Positions 28,919-37,756 of a stretch of DNA of 64,000 nucleotides are shown here, in pieces; position 1 is the stretch's first letter, and every line of letters starts with the position of its first letter. The notes under the pieces are model-generated. The model was not told the origin of the DNA and searched no databases. It saw nothing but the letters and a program-made list of their open reading frames with translations. Source of the DNA: Paracoccaceae bacterium (lineage in GTDB: Bacteria > Pseudomonadota > Alphaproteobacteria > Rhodobacterales > Rhodobacteraceae). The stretch spans positions 36,029 through 100,028 of the forward strand of contig JAMWZC010000011.1 in the NCBI GenBank assembly GCA_024304985.1, read 5' to 3'. Position numbers and translations under genes: made by a program.

Positions 28919-28958
28919 CGCGGCTTGCGCCTTCGCGCCGATGGGGTAGCGTGGCGGG

Positions 28959-29603
28959 ATGATCATTTCCGCCAGTCGCCGCTATATCTTTGTCCATATC
29001 CCCAAGACCGGGGGCACGGCGCTGGCGCTGGCGCTGGAGGGGCGGGCGCGGCCTGACGATATCCTGTTGGGCGATACCCCCAAGGCGCAGCGGCGCAGAC
29101 ACCGGGTAAAGGGCTTGCAGGCGCGGGGGCGGTTGTGGAAACATGCGACGCTGGCCGATATCGACGGGCTGGTCAGCCATGATCAGATTGCCGAGAGCTT
29201 CTGTTTCACGCTGGTGCGCAATCCCTGGGACCGGATGGTCAGCTATTTCCATTGGCTGCGCGGGCAGCGGTTCGATCATCCGGCCGTGGGTTTGTCCAAG
29301 GCACTGACGTTTTCGGAATTCCTGAGCCATCCGCAGACGCGGGCCAGTATCACGGCATGGCCCTATGCGCGCTATATGCGGGACGCGACCGGGATCGAGC
29401 GCTGCAAAGCCTTTATACGGCTGGAAAATTTTGAGGAGGATGCTGCCCCACTTTGGGCGCATCTGGGATTCCGGCTGACATTGGACCGGGTCAACACATC
29501 GGACCGCGACGCGGATTACCGTGGGTATTACAGCGATGCGGATGCGGAAGTGCTGGCCGATCTGTGCGCCGAGGATATTGCCCGGTTCGGGTATGTGTTC
29601 TGA
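28959..29603 (+). CDS. sulfotransferase family 2-type protein
   Basis: A 214-residue soluble enzyme. The PAPS 5'-phosphosulfate loop IFVHIPKTGGTAL (residues 10-22) and the 3'-phosphate-binding LVRNPWDRMVSYFHW segment are both intact, as in type 2 sulfotransferases that modify glycans or polysaccharides. The length is short but complete for bacterial members. It follows the DMT gene by 40 nt and may be cotranscribed. The acceptor is unknown; surface polysaccharide is a reasonable guess for a marine alphaproteobacterium. Confidence 0.85.
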   Translation: MIISASRRYIFVHIPKTGGTALALALEGRARPDDILLGDTPKAQRRRHRVKGLQARGRLWKHATLADIDGLVSHDQIAESFCFTLVRNPWDRMVSYFHWLRGQRFDHPAVGLSKALTFSEFLSHPQTRASITAWPYARYMRDATGIERCKAFIRLENFEEDAAPLWAHLGFRLTLDRVNTSDRDADYRGYYSDADAEVLADLCAEDIARFGYVF

Positions 29604-29659
29604 AGCGCTAAGGGTGGTTTGGCTGATTGTTGCCTATTCCTAGGGATACATGACATTTT

Positions 29660-29688
29660 TTGTTTACTGTTTCCGATTTGGAAATAAT
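29660..29688 (+). promoter_or_regulatory. candidate promoter for a short RNA
   Basis: TTGTTT (29660-29665), a 17-nt spacer and AATAAT (29683-29688) lie in an AT-rich patch between two convergent genes. Transcription would start near 29695. Confidence 0.35.
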
Positions 29689-29694
29689 ATGGCC

Positions 29695-29756
29695 GAGCAG
29701 CACGACCCCCAAGTGCAAACGGCGCGGATCATTACTGACCGCGCCGTTTGTATTTT
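29695..29756 (+). ncRNA. candidate short RNA ending in a strong terminator
   Basis: Between the promoter above and the T-rich tail at 29756 lie about 60 nt with no reading frame of note. A CCCCC tract (29706-29710) is followed by a perfect 12-bp terminator stem, so the product could be a small regulatory RNA. The alternative is that the hairpin simply terminates the sulfotransferase transcript. Confidence 0.3.
29716..29756 (+). terminator. strong rho-independent terminator
   Basis: CAAACGGCGCGG (29716-29727) pairs perfectly with CCGCGCCGTTTG (29739-29750), followed by TATTTT. Only the plus strand has a T-rich tail, so it serves the sulfotransferase gene or the candidate short RNA. Confidence 0.8.
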
Positions 29757-29774
29757 CAGAAGGGCTCGCGCGGA

Positions 29775-31973
29775 TCAGGCGGCCTTTTTGTCCTTGCCGA
29801 AGCGGCCATAGAAGCTTTGGGTCTTGTCGGCCATCTCGCGCAGCAGGGGCGGGCAGGCGAAGCGGTCGCCGTAAGCGGCTTGCAACTGATCGCAACGTTC
29901 GGCCGCATAGGGTGTGCCGATGATGTCGAGCCAGCTGAACGGGCCACCGGACCACGGGGCGAAGCCCCAGCCGAGGATGGCGCCGACATCACCTTCGCGG
30001 ATGTCCTCCAGAACGCCTTCTTCCAGCGCGCGGACGGCTTCCAGCACTTGGGCGAACATCAGGCGGTGCTGCACTTCGGTCAGGCTGGGCTGTTCGTCCA
30101 GACGCGGGTATTGATCGGCAAGACCCGGCCAGTAGCCTTGACGCTTGCCCGCCTCGTCATAGGTGAAGAAGCCTGCCTTCGCCTTGCGGCCCATGCGTCC
30201 CTGACCTTCCATCCAGAAGATGATCTCATCGACTTCGCCATCGGGATAGGCATTGCCCATCGCCGCCTTGGTGGCGCGGGCGATTTTCGCGCCCAGATCA
30301 ATCGAGGTCTCGTCCACCAGTTGCAGCGGACCGACGGGGAAGCCCAGCATCCGCGCGGCATTGTCGATCAATGCGGGCGCAACGCCTTCCTTCACCATCC
30401 GCATCCCTTCGTTGATGTAGGGAATGATGCAGCGGTTGGCATAGAAGAAGCGCGCGTCATTGACCACGATGGGCGTTTTGCGGATCTGGCGGACGTAATC
30501 CAGCGCCTTGGCCACGGCCACGTCACCTGTGGCCTCGCCCTTGATGATTTCCACCAGCAGCATTTTCTCGACCGGCGAGAAGAAGTGGATACCGATGAAT
30601 TGGCCGGGGCGCGCGGAGGCTTTGGCCAGTTCCGAGATCGGCAGGGTCGAAGTGTTCGACGCATAGATGCAATCTGCGGGGATCACGGCTTCGGCCTTTT
30701 TCGTAACCTCGGCTTTCACCTTCATGTCCTCGAACACGGCCTCGATGATCAGATCGCAGCCTTTCAGCGCGTCATAATCGGTGGTGGCGGTGATCAGGTC
30801 CAGCATCGCGGCTTTCTTGTCGGCGGTGACCTTGCCGCGCTTGATGCCGCTATCGAGATAGGACTCGGTATAGGCTTTGCCCTTGTCGGCGCTTTCCTGG
30901 GTGGCGTCGATCAGCACAACCTCGATCCCGGCTTGGGCGCTGACCAGCGCGATGCCCGCGCCCATCATGCCCGCGCCCAGCACGCCCAGTTTCCTGACGC
31001 GCTGATCCGGCACGTCCTGCGGGCGCACGGCGCCTTTCTCCAGCGCTTCCTTGTTCAGGAAGAGCGAGCGGATCATCGCCGCCGATGACGGGTTCATCAG
31101 CACGTTGACGAACCAGCGCGCCTCGATCTTGAGCGCGGTGTCGAAGGGGACCAGCGCGCCTTCATAGACGGCCGAGAGCAGCGCCTTGGCAGCGGGGAAG
31201 GCGCCTTGGGTCTTGCCGTTCACCATGGCGGACGCGCCCACGAAGGTGGGGAAACCGGCCGGATTATAGGGCTTGCCGCCGGGCATCTTGTAGCCTTTGG
31301 CATCCCATGGCTTGACGATGTCGGCATCCTTGGCCTGCAACACCCAGGCGCGGGCGGCGGCGACGGGATCATCGACCACCTCGTCGATGATGCCCGCGGA
31401 TTTCGCCTTGGCGGGGTCCAGCAGCTTGCCTTCCAGAAGGTAGGGCGAGGCCCCCATGGCCCCCAGCTTGCGCACAAGACGCGTGGTGCCGCCTGCGCCG
31501 GGGAAGATGCCGACCATGATTTCGGGCAGGCCGATCTTGGCTTTGGGGTTGTTGGCGGCAAAGATGCGATGGGTGGCCAGCGGCAGTTCAAGGCCGATGC
31601 CCACGGCGGTGCCGGGCAGGGCGGCGGCGATGGGTTTGCCGCCCTTCAGCGTCTTGGGGTCCATGCCCGCGCGTTCGATTTTGCGCAGGGCGGCGTGCAT
31701 CTGCATGATACCCTCGAACAGGCCGCGCGCGGGTTCGTCGCCTGCGTCGTCGCGCATTTTGGCCAGCACGTTCAGGTCCATGCCGCCGGCGAAGTCTTTC
31801 TTGCCAGAAGTCATCACGATGCCTTTGACGGCGGCATCGGCCAGCGCGTCGTCAATGAGGCTGTCCAGATGGATCAGCGCCTCGGTGTTCAGCACGTTCA
31901 TGGATTTGCCGGGACAATCCCAGGTGATGGTGGCGATGCCTTCGGCATCTTTCTGCATGGTGAAATCGGTCAT
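29775..31973 (-). CDS. fadJ: fatty-acid oxidation complex alpha subunit (enoyl-CoA hydratase / 3-hydroxyacyl-CoA dehydrogenase)
   Basis: A 732-residue bifunctional beta-oxidation enzyme. The N-terminal crotonase domain (about 1-190) has GTAVGIGLELPLATHRIF and the PEIMVGIFPGAGGTTR catalytic loop. The NAD-binding dehydrogenase domain (from about 330) has LGVLGAGMMGAGIA and the catalytic IHFFSPVEKMLLVEII, followed by the C-terminal helical domain. ATG 31973 overlaps the preceding 107-aa gene by 4 nt. It is the last gene of the thiolase/107-aa/fadJ coupled unit. Whether the E. coli FadB or FadJ name fits better is not clear. Confidence 0.94.
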   Translation of the reverse strand: MTDFTMQKDAEGIATITWDCPGKSMNVLNTEALIHLDSLIDDALADAAVKGIVMTSGKKDFAGGMDLNVLAKMRDDAGDEPARGLFEGIMQMHAALRKIERAGMDPKTLKGGKPIAAALPGTAVGIGLELPLATHRIFAANNPKAKIGLPEIMVGIFPGAGGTTRLVRKLGAMGASPYLLEGKLLDPAKAKSAGIIDEVVDDPVAAARAWVLQAKDADIVKPWDAKGYKMPGGKPYNPAGFPTFVGASAMVNGKTQGAFPAAKALLSAVYEGALVPFDTALKIEARWFVNVLMNPSSAAMIRSLFLNKEALEKGAVRPQDVPDQRVRKLGVLGAGMMGAGIALVSAQAGIEVVLIDATQESADKGKAYTESYLDSGIKRGKVTADKKAAMLDLITATTDYDALKGCDLIIEAVFEDMKVKAEVTKKAEAVIPADCIYASNTSTLPISELAKASARPGQFIGIHFFSPVEKMLLVEIIKGEATGDVAVAKALDYVRQIRKTPIVVNDARFFYANRCIIPYINEGMRMVKEGVAPALIDNAARMLGFPVGPLQLVDETSIDLGAKIARATKAAMGNAYPDGEVDEIIFWMEGQGRMGRKAKAGFFTYDEAGKRQGYWPGLADQYPRLDEQPSLTEVQHRLMFAQVLEAVRALEEGVLEDIREGDVGAILGWGFAPWSGGPFSWLDIIGTPYAAERCDQLQAAYGDRFACPPLLREMADKTQSFYGRFGKDKKAA

Positions 31974-32293
31974 GTCTTTTCTCCCGAACGGGGTTTCGCG
32001 GTGGGGGCGTGCAGGTCACGGCCCTCGTAATGTTTCAGGTAGCTGAGGATGGTTTGCAGCGTGGCGGCGGGGCCGTTGGCGAAATCATCCTCCTCCAGCA
32101 CGATGCGCTTGTGACCGCTGAAATCGGTGCGGTCGAGGCTGTCGCGCGGGTCGGCCTTGTGCTTGAAGATCAGCGCGGGGCTGTCGCAGACGATGCGGAC
32201 ATATGTGCCGTCATTCGCGGTCACCAGACGCAGATCGCTGCGGTCCGCGGCCAGTTCGGCCACGGCGCGCAGGGGGTGGGGTGTCATCTGCAT
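31970..32293 (-). CDS. uncharacterised 107-aa protein between thiolase and fadJ
   Basis: A small soluble protein with no family recognised. It reads as alternating beta and helix (RLVTANDGTYVRIVCDSPALIF, KRIVLEEDDF, LQTILSYLKHY), with no cysteine cluster or membrane segment. The start ATG 32293 overlaps the thiolase stop by one base and its own stop overlaps fadJ by four bases, so it is translated between the two subunits of the beta-oxidation complex. It could be an assembly or regulatory factor; that is inference from position only. Confidence 0.75.
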   Translation of the reverse strand: MQMTPHPLRAVAELAADRSDLRLVTANDGTYVRIVCDSPALIFKHKADPRDSLDRTDFSGHKRIVLEEDDFANGPAATLQTILSYLKHYEGRDLHAPTAKPRSGEKT

Positions 32294-33504
32294 CAGACCC
32301 GCTCGATGATCGTGGCGGCACCCATGCCGGAGGCGATGCAGAGCGTGGCAAGGCCGGTGCCCTTGCCGGTGCGCTCCAGCTCGTCCAGCAGCGTGCCGAT
32401 GATCATGGCGCCTGTCGCACCCAAGGGGTGGCCCATGGCGATGGAGCCGCCGTTGACGTTGACCTTGCTGCTGTCGACATCGAAGGCCTGCATGAAGCGC
32501 AGCACGACCGAGGCGAAGGCCTCGTTGACTTCGAACAGGTCGATGTCGCTGATGCTCATGCCGCTGTCGGCGAGGATCTTCTGCGTGGCGGGCACGGGGC
32601 CGGTCAGCATGATCGTCGGATCGGTGCCGATCTTGCAGGTCGCCTTGATCCGCGCGCGGGGCTTGATGCCCCATTTCTCGCCGAATTCCTTGTTGCCGAT
32701 CAGCACGCCTGCGGCCCCGTCCACGATGCCGCTGGAATTGCCGGCATGGTGGATGTGGTTGATCCGCTCCAGATGCGGGTATTTCATCAGCGCCACCTTG
32801 TCGAAACCGGGCATCACCTCGCCCATGTCCTTGAAGCTGGGCTTGAGCGCGCCGAGGCTTTGCATGTCGGTCTGGGGGCGCATGAATTCGTCATGGCCAA
32901 GGATGGTGAGGCCGTTCTGATCGACGACCGGCACGATGGAGCGCGCGAAGCGCTTGTCGTCCCATGCGGCCTTGGCGCGGCGCTGGGATTCGACGGCGAG
33001 GGCATCGGCCTCGTCACGGGAAAAGCCATATTCCGTGGCGATGATATCGGCGCTGATGCCTTGGGGGACGAAATAGCTGTCCATGGCGATGGAGGGGTCC
33101 ACGGCGATGGCGGCCCCGTCGCTGCCCATGGGGACGCGGGACATCATCTCGACCCCGCCGGCGATATAGGCCATGCCCGCGCCGCCGCGCACCTGATTGG
33201 CGGCAAGGTTCACGGCTTCCATGCCGGAGGCGCAGAAGCGGTTGATGGCAAGGCCGGGGATGCGTTCGTCAAGATCAGAGGCGAGGACGGCGGTGCGGGC
33301 GAGGCAGGCGCCCTGTTCCATCACCTGCGTGACATTGCCCCAGATCACATCCTCGACCGCGTGGCCTTCGAAACCATTACGCTCTTTCAGCGCGTTCAGC
33401 ACCTGCGCGCTGATGCGGGCCGAAGTGACTTCGTGCAGCGATCCGTCGGCGCGGCCCTTGCCGCGCGGGGTGCGGATGGCGTCATAGATATAGGCATCTG
33501 TCAT
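32293..33504 (-). CDS. fadA: acetyl-CoA C-acyltransferase (3-ketoacyl-CoA thiolase)
   Basis: A 403-residue thiolase cleaving 3-ketoacyl-CoA in the last step of beta-oxidation. The nucleophile Cys91 (NRFCASGMEAV), the NGGSIAMGHPLGATGA histidine block and the C-terminal LATLCIASGMGAA cysteine are all present. ATG 33504 gives the usual length. It is translationally coupled to the 107-aa gene and fadJ, and follows the GST gene by 41 nt. Confidence 0.95.
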   Translation of the reverse strand: MTDAYIYDAIRTPRGKGRADGSLHEVTSARISAQVLNALKERNGFEGHAVEDVIWGNVTQVMEQGACLARTAVLASDLDERIPGLAINRFCASGMEAVNLAANQVRGGAGMAYIAGGVEMMSRVPMGSDGAAIAVDPSIAMDSYFVPQGISADIIATEYGFSRDEADALAVESQRRAKAAWDDKRFARSIVPVVDQNGLTILGHDEFMRPQTDMQSLGALKPSFKDMGEVMPGFDKVALMKYPHLERINHIHHAGNSSGIVDGAAGVLIGNKEFGEKWGIKPRARIKATCKIGTDPTIMLTGPVPATQKILADSGMSISDIDLFEVNEAFASVVLRFMQAFDVDSSKVNVNGGSIAMGHPLGATGAMIIGTLLDELERTGKGTGLATLCIASGMGAATIIERV

Positions 33505-33545
33505 GGTCGTCTCCTTGTCGTGGCCCCTCTGGGGCCGATCTTGGG

Positions 33546-34181
33546 TCAGGCGCGGTCAGCGGGGCTGCCGGGCATCAGGTCATAGGGGTGTTTCCAGCCG
33601 GGGGTCTGTTCGATCCGGGTCAGCCATGCGTCGATATGGGGCCATTCCTTGCGGTCAAACCCGAAGGGTTCCGGGTAGAAGAGATAGCCGCAGCAGGCGA
33701 TATCGGCGATGGTCAGCCGGTCACCGACCAGCCAGTCCTTGTCCGCCAACTCGTCGTTCAGCACCTTGTAGGCTGATTTGAGCCGGCCCTGCATGAAGGC
33801 GATCACTTCGGCGGGGCGCTTGTCTTCGGGCAGGAAGTTCATCAGGAAGCGGGTCATGCCCGCCTGGCTTGAGAGTTTGTGATTGTCCCAGAGCACCCAG
33901 CGCATGATCTCGCGCCGCTCGTTGGCGCTGCGCCCGCCCAGCTTGCCGCCCTTGGTGCTGATGTAATCCTGTATCGCGCCCGATTGCGACAGGGTCAGCT
34001 CGCCATCCACCATGACGGGCACTTCGCCCATCGAATTGATGGCGCGGAATTCCGGCGTGCGGGTGCCGCCGTTGAAGAAATCAACGAAGACCGGCTCCCA
34101 TTCCAGCCCGGACAGTTCCAGCGTCAGCGCCGCCTTGTAGGCATTGCCGCTTTCGCCGAAGCAATAAAGTTTGATGGTCAT
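33546..34181 (-). CDS. glutathione S-transferase family protein
   Basis: A 211-residue cytosolic GST. The N-terminal thioredoxin-like domain shows KLYCFGESGNAYKAAL, the NSMGEVPVMVDG cis-proline loop and LTLSQSGAIQDYI glutathione-binding residues; the C-terminal helical domain has LVGDRLTIADIACCGYLFY. It sits directly upstream of the thiolase gene on the same strand, so a role with CoA/thiol intermediates or reactive products of acyl oxidation is plausible but unproven. Upstream lies a 280-nt gap with the inverted motif pair. Confidence 0.9.
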   Translation of the reverse strand: MTIKLYCFGESGNAYKAALTLELSGLEWEPVFVDFFNGGTRTPEFRAINSMGEVPVMVDGELTLSQSGAIQDYISTKGGKLGGRSANERREIMRWVLWDNHKLSSQAGMTRFLMNFLPEDKRPAEVIAFMQGRLKSAYKVLNDELADKDWLVGDRLTIADIACCGYLFYPEPFGFDRKEWPHIDAWLTRIEQTPGWKHPYDLMPGSPADRA

Positions 34182-34226
34182 TGTCGTTCCTTCCTGAGGC
34201 GCGCCTATGGCTGGCGCTGTGATTTT

Positions 34227-34248
34227 GAGTATTTTTGGCAAGATGAAG
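34227..34248 (+). repeat. intergenic 22-nt motif, copy B
   Basis: GAGTATTT-TT-GG-CAAGATGAAG, upstream of the GST gene. It forms an inverted pair with copy C at 34401-34422; together they bracket 152 nt. Confidence 0.75.
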
Positions 34249-34343
34249 TCGGAGGCGTCGCGGCTTAACCTGGCTTTAGGGTTTCTGGTTCATGATCATT
34301 CTTGCGTTACAGGCTGGAGAGCCGATGGGCGTGCAAGGTGAAG

Positions 34344-34389
34344 CCCTGTCCCGATATATCCGATAGCCAAGCGGTGAGGCGGGACGGGG
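34344..34389. other. hairpin-forming segment inside the motif-bounded unit
   Basis: CCCTGTCCCG (34344-34353) can pair with CGGGACGGGG (34380-34389), one G-T pair, over a 26-nt loop. No gene covers it. It may be a structured transcript segment. Confidence 0.35.
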
Positions 34390-34400
34390 TGGACCTGTGG

Positions 34401-34422
34401 TTTCATCTTGCTGCAAATACTC
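34401..34422 (-). repeat. intergenic 22-nt motif, copy C (inverted)
   Basis: On the minus strand it reads GAGTATTT-GC-AG-CAAGATGAAA. Partner of copy B in opposite orientation, 39 nt from the end of the acyl-CoA dehydrogenase gene. Confidence 0.7.
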
Positions 34423-34461
34423 ATCTTTCGGGCCTTTCAAACTGCGTGACCTTGGAGGGGA

Positions 34462-35619
34462 TCACGCCGATTTCCGGTCGATGAAGCTGCGCGCGATCAG
34501 TTCCTTCATGATCTCGTTGGTGCCGCCATAGATGCGCTGCACGCGGGCGTCGGTCCACATTTCGGCCACTGCATATTCCTGCATGAAGCCGTAGCCGCCA
34601 TGCAGTTGCAGGCAGTCATCAAGCACCTGGTTCTGTGTGTCGGTGATCCAGTATTTCGCCATGGCCGCCTTTTCGACGGACAGTTCGCCGCGCAGATGTT
34701 CGGCCATGCATTCGTCAAGGAAGGCGCGCGCCACCTTGGTGCGCGTCAGGCATTCGGCCAGTTTGAAGCGGGTGTTCTGGAACTGGGTGAGCGGGCCGCC
34801 GAAGGCCTCGCGTTCCTGACAATACTGGATGGTGCGGGTAACCGCCCCTTCCATGGCACCGATGGCGCCGCAGGCGATGATCAGCCGTTCCTGCGGAAGC
34901 TGGCTCATCAGTTGGGCGAAGCCGCGGCCTTCTTCGCCGCCCAGCAGGTTTTCGGGCGGGATGGCGACATTGTCGAAGAACAGTTCCGAGGTGTCGGAGG
35001 CTTTCATGCCGATCTTGTCGAGGTTGCGGCCGCGTTTGAAGCCGGCCGCCCCTTCGGTTTCCAGCACCATCAGCGAGACGCCCTTGGCGCGCTGGCTGGG
35101 GTCGGTCTTGGCAGCGACGATGATCAGCGTGGCGTGCTGGCCATTGGTGATGAAGGTTTTCTGGCCCGACAGCTTGTAGGTGTTGCCGTCGCGGATCGCC
35201 TTGGTCTTGATCGCCTGCACGTCGGATCCGGTGGAGGGTTCGGTCATGGCGAGGGCACCCACCAATTCGCCGCTCGTCAGTCTGGGCAGCCAGCGGCGTT
35301 TCTGGTCATCCGTGCCATAGGCGAGGATGTAATGGGCGACGATACCGGAATGGATGCCCACGCCCCAGCTGGCGAGGTTGGCGCGGCTGGCCTCGATCAG
35401 GATCGCGGCCTCATGGCCGAAATCGCCGCCATGGCCGCCCCATTCTTCGGGGATCGACGGGCACAAGAGGCCCAACTCGCCCGCCTGTTGCCAGATCGCG
35501 GGGTCCATCTGGCCCTGATTGCGCCAGCGTTCGAAATGGGGGGACCATTCGTCATTGATGAATTTGGCCGTCATATCGGCCAGCATCTGGTGCTCGTCGG
35601 TCATCCATGCGGATGTCAT
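34462..35619 (-). CDS. acyl-CoA dehydrogenase (long-chain-like)
   Basis: A 385-residue FAD enzyme introducing the alpha-beta double bond in acyl-CoAs. Signatures include [17 protein letters not shown], the [16 protein letters not shown] flavin segment and [18 protein letters not shown]. The C-terminal loop reads [12 protein letters not shown], that is glycine where MCAD-type enzymes have the catalytic glutamate, as in LCAD/IVD-type enzymes which place it on another helix. ATG 35619 gives the family length. It lies 43 nt downstream of the 70-aa gene in the same operon direction. Confidence 0.92.
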   Translation of the reverse strand: MTSAWMTDEHQMLADMTAKFINDEWSPHFERWRNQGQMDPAIWQQAGELGLLCPSIPEEWGGHGGDFGHEAAILIEASRANLASWGVGIHSGIVAHYILAYGTDDQKRRWLPRLTSGELVGALAMTEPSTGSDVQAIKTKAIRDGNTYKLSGQKTFITNGQHATLIIVAAKTDPSQRAKGVSLMVLETEGAAGFKRGRNLDKIGMKASDTSELFFDNVAIPPENLLGGEEGRGFAQLMSQLPQERLIIACGAIGAMEGAVTRTIQYCQEREAFGGPLTQFQNTRFKLAECLTRTKVARAFLDECMAEHLRGELSVEKAAMAKYWITDTQNQVLDDCLQLHGGYGFMQEYAVAEMWTDARVQRIYGGTNEIMKELIARSFIDRKSA

Positions 35620-35662
35620 GCGGGTCTCCTCCCCGGTTCGTCGTGGTCTTGGTCCCGGCTGG

Positions 35663-35875
35663 TCAGCGTTTGCGCGCGTCCAGCTCGGAATTGAACAGGC
35701 GCAGGCGGTGCGCGAATGTGTCTTGGTTGATGACGCTGTCGAAGTTCTCAAACAGGAAGGACAGCGCCTCGCCCTCGTCCAGCCCCGCCTCTGACGCGAA
35801 TTTCTTCAGCCTGCGATAGCCGTCTTCCGTCATGGCGACGGGGAAGCGGCGGGTCAGGCGGAAGCGTTTGGGCAT
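35663..35875 (-). CDS. 70-aa ribbon-helix-helix-like protein
   Basis: A small basic protein, [22 protein letters not shown]..., with one predicted beta strand followed by two helices ([25 protein letters not shown]). This order fits the ribbon-helix-helix (CopG/Arc) DNA-binding fold, but no family is certain. It sits between two acyl-CoA dehydrogenase genes, 55 nt and 43 nt from them, on the same strand. A local regulator is a reasonable guess. Confidence 0.65.
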   Translation of the reverse strand: MPKRFRLTRRFPVAMTEDGYRRLKKFASEAGLDEGEALSFLFENFDSVINQDTFAHRLRLFNSELDARKR

Positions 35876-35930
35876 CGTTGGCTCCTTGGCGGCATGGGTG
35901 GGCGGGGATGGCCCCGCCCGTGCCCGGTCA

Positions 35931-37709
35931 TCAGAAGTTGGCAGCCTCCAGCGCCATCACGGTGTCCGCGCCTGTGTTGATCCGCGCCAGATGCAGCGCG
36001 GTCGCGGGCAGGCGGCGGGCCATGTAGTAGCGGCCGGTGGCCAGTTTCGTCTGATAGAAGGTGACGTCTTCCGTGCCCGCCTGCAATGCCTCATGCGCGG
36101 CTTTCGCCATTTGCGCCCACATCAGGCCAAGGCAGACATGGCCGAAGAGGTGCATGAAGTCGTAAGAGCCCGAGAGCGCGTTGTTGGGGTTCTTCATGCC
36201 ATTCTGCATGAAATACATCATCGCGGTTTGCAGGTCCTTGGACGCGGCCTTGAGCGGATCGAGGAAATCGGCCTTCAGCGCCTCATTCCCCTCATTCTCC
36301 TTGATGAAGGTCTTGACCATCTCGAAGAAGGCCATGGCGTGCTTGCCGCCATCGGTGGCAAGCTTGCGGCCCACCAGATCGAGCGCCTGCACGCCGTTGG
36401 CGCCTTCATAGATCATGGCGATGCGGGCGTCACGGGTGAACTGGGACATGCCCCATTCTTCGATATAGCCGTGGCCGCCGTAGACCTGCTGGGCCTTGAC
36501 GGTCATGTCATAGCCTTCGTCGGTCAGAAAGCCCTTGATGACGGGTGTCATCAGCGAGATCAGGCCGTCGGCAGCGGCGTCGTTGTTGCGGTGCGACCGG
36601 TCGATCAGCGACGCGCCCCAGAGCATGAAGGCGCGGGCGCCTTCGACAAAGCTTTTCTGGTCCATCAGCGAGCGGCGGATATCGGGGTGCACGATCAGCG
36701 GATCGGCGGGGCCGTCGGGGTTCTTGACGCCGGTCACATCGCGGCCCTGAAGCCGGTCCTTGGCATAGGCGAGCGCGTTCTGGAAGGCCACGTCGGCCTG
36801 CGCCATGCCCTGCATGCCGACGCCGATGCGGGCTTCGTTCATCATGGTGAACATGGCGCGCATGCCTTTATGCTCTTCACCCAGCAGATACCCGGTCGCC
36901 TCGTCATAGTTCATGACGCAGGTGGAGTTGCCGTGGATGCCCATCTTCTCTTCGATCTTGCCGACGGACACGCCGTTGCGTGCGCCCAAGCTGCCGTCCT
37001 CGTTCACGAGTATTTTGGGAACGATGAAGAGAGACACGCCCTTGATGCCTTCGGGGCCGCCGGGGATTTTCGCCAGCACCAGATGGATGATGTTGTCGGC
37101 CATGTCGTGATCGCCGGCCGAGATGAAGATCTTCTGGCCGCTGATCTTGTAGGTGCCGTCACCCTGCGGGACGGCTTTTGTCCGCATCATGCCCAGATCG
37201 GTGCCGCAATGGGGTTCGGTCAGGTTCATGGTGCCGGTCCAGTCGCAGGAGACCATCTTGGGCAGATACATGTCCTTCTGCGCATCCGTGCCATGGGCGA
37301 GGATCGCGGAGGCCGCGCCATGGGTCAGGCCCTGATACATGGTGAAGGCCTGATTGGCGGCCGAGAACATCTCGCCCACCGCCGTGCCCATGACATAGGG
37401 CATGCCCTGCCCGCCATATTGTTCAGGCATGTCTAGGCCGGTCCAGCCACCCTCGCGCACCTGATCGAAAGCGGCCTTGAAGCCGGTGGGGGTGCGCACG
37501 ACGCCGTTTTCCAGCTTGCAGCCTTCGACATCACCGACGGCATTGAGCGGGGCCAGCACTTCGGAGGTCAGCTTGCCCGCTTCCTCCAGCACGGCGGCGG
37601 TGAAATCGGCTTCCAGCTCGGCATAGCCGGGGATGTCGGATGCAGAGACCTTGAGCAGGTCGTGCAGGACGAATTGCAGGTCTTTCACGGGGGCGGTGTA
37701 GCTGGGCAT
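35931..37709 (-). CDS. acyl-CoA dehydrogenase, DmdC-like (MMPA-CoA dehydrogenase type)
   Basis: A 592-residue acyl-CoA dehydrogenase with the long C-terminal extension shared by 3-methylmercaptopropionyl-CoA dehydrogenase (DmdC) and related fatty acyl enzymes. Visible are [50 protein letters not shown] and [13 protein letters not shown] with the catalytic glutamate in place. Roseobacters carry several paralogues, so DMSP demethylation-pathway function versus general beta-oxidation is undecided. ATG 37709 has GGGAGAAACC upstream. It lies 47 nt after the MerR gene, probably in one transcript. Confidence 0.9.
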   Translation of the reverse strand: MPSYTAPVKDLQFVLHDLLKVSASDIPGYAELEADFTAAVLEEAGKLTSEVLAPLNAVGDVEGCKLENGVVRTPTGFKAAFDQVREGGWTGLDMPEQYGGQGMPYVMGTAVGEMFSAANQAFTMYQGLTHGAASAILAHGTDAQKDMYLPKMVSCDWTGTMNLTEPHCGTDLGMMRTKAVPQGDGTYKISGQKIFISAGDHDMADNIIHLVLAKIPGGPEGIKGVSLFIVPKILVNEDGSLGARNGVSVGKIEEKMGIHGNSTCVMNYDEATGYLLGEEHKGMRAMFTMMNEARIGVGMQGMAQADVAFQNALAYAKDRLQGRDVTGVKNPDGPADPLIVHPDIRRSLMDQKSFVEGARAFMLWGASLIDRSHRNNDAAADGLISLMTPVIKGFLTDEGYDMTVKAQQVYGGHGYIEEWGMSQFTRDARIAMIYEGANGVQALDLVGRKLATDGGKHAMAFFEMVKTFIKENEGNEALKADFLDPLKAASKDLQTAMMYFMQNGMKNPNNALSGSYDFMHLFGHVCLGLMWAQMAKAAHEALQAGTEDVTFYQTKLATGRYYMARRLPATALHLARINTGADTVMALEAANF

Positions 37710-37756
37710 TGGTTTCTCCCTTGGGTCGGTCTTGGGGTCAGGTCAGGCGGGGCGGA

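Noticed and set aside
34249..34400. tRNA or cobalamin-type riboswitch in the GST upstream gap
   Set aside because: A hairpin is present but no cloverleaf, CCA end or known aptamer box could be found.
37008..37029. Fifth near-match to the 22-nt motif (19 of 22 positions)
   Set aside because: It lies inside the DmdC-like gene and encodes the conserved family stretch [11 protein letters not shown], so protein constraint explains it; probably coincidence.
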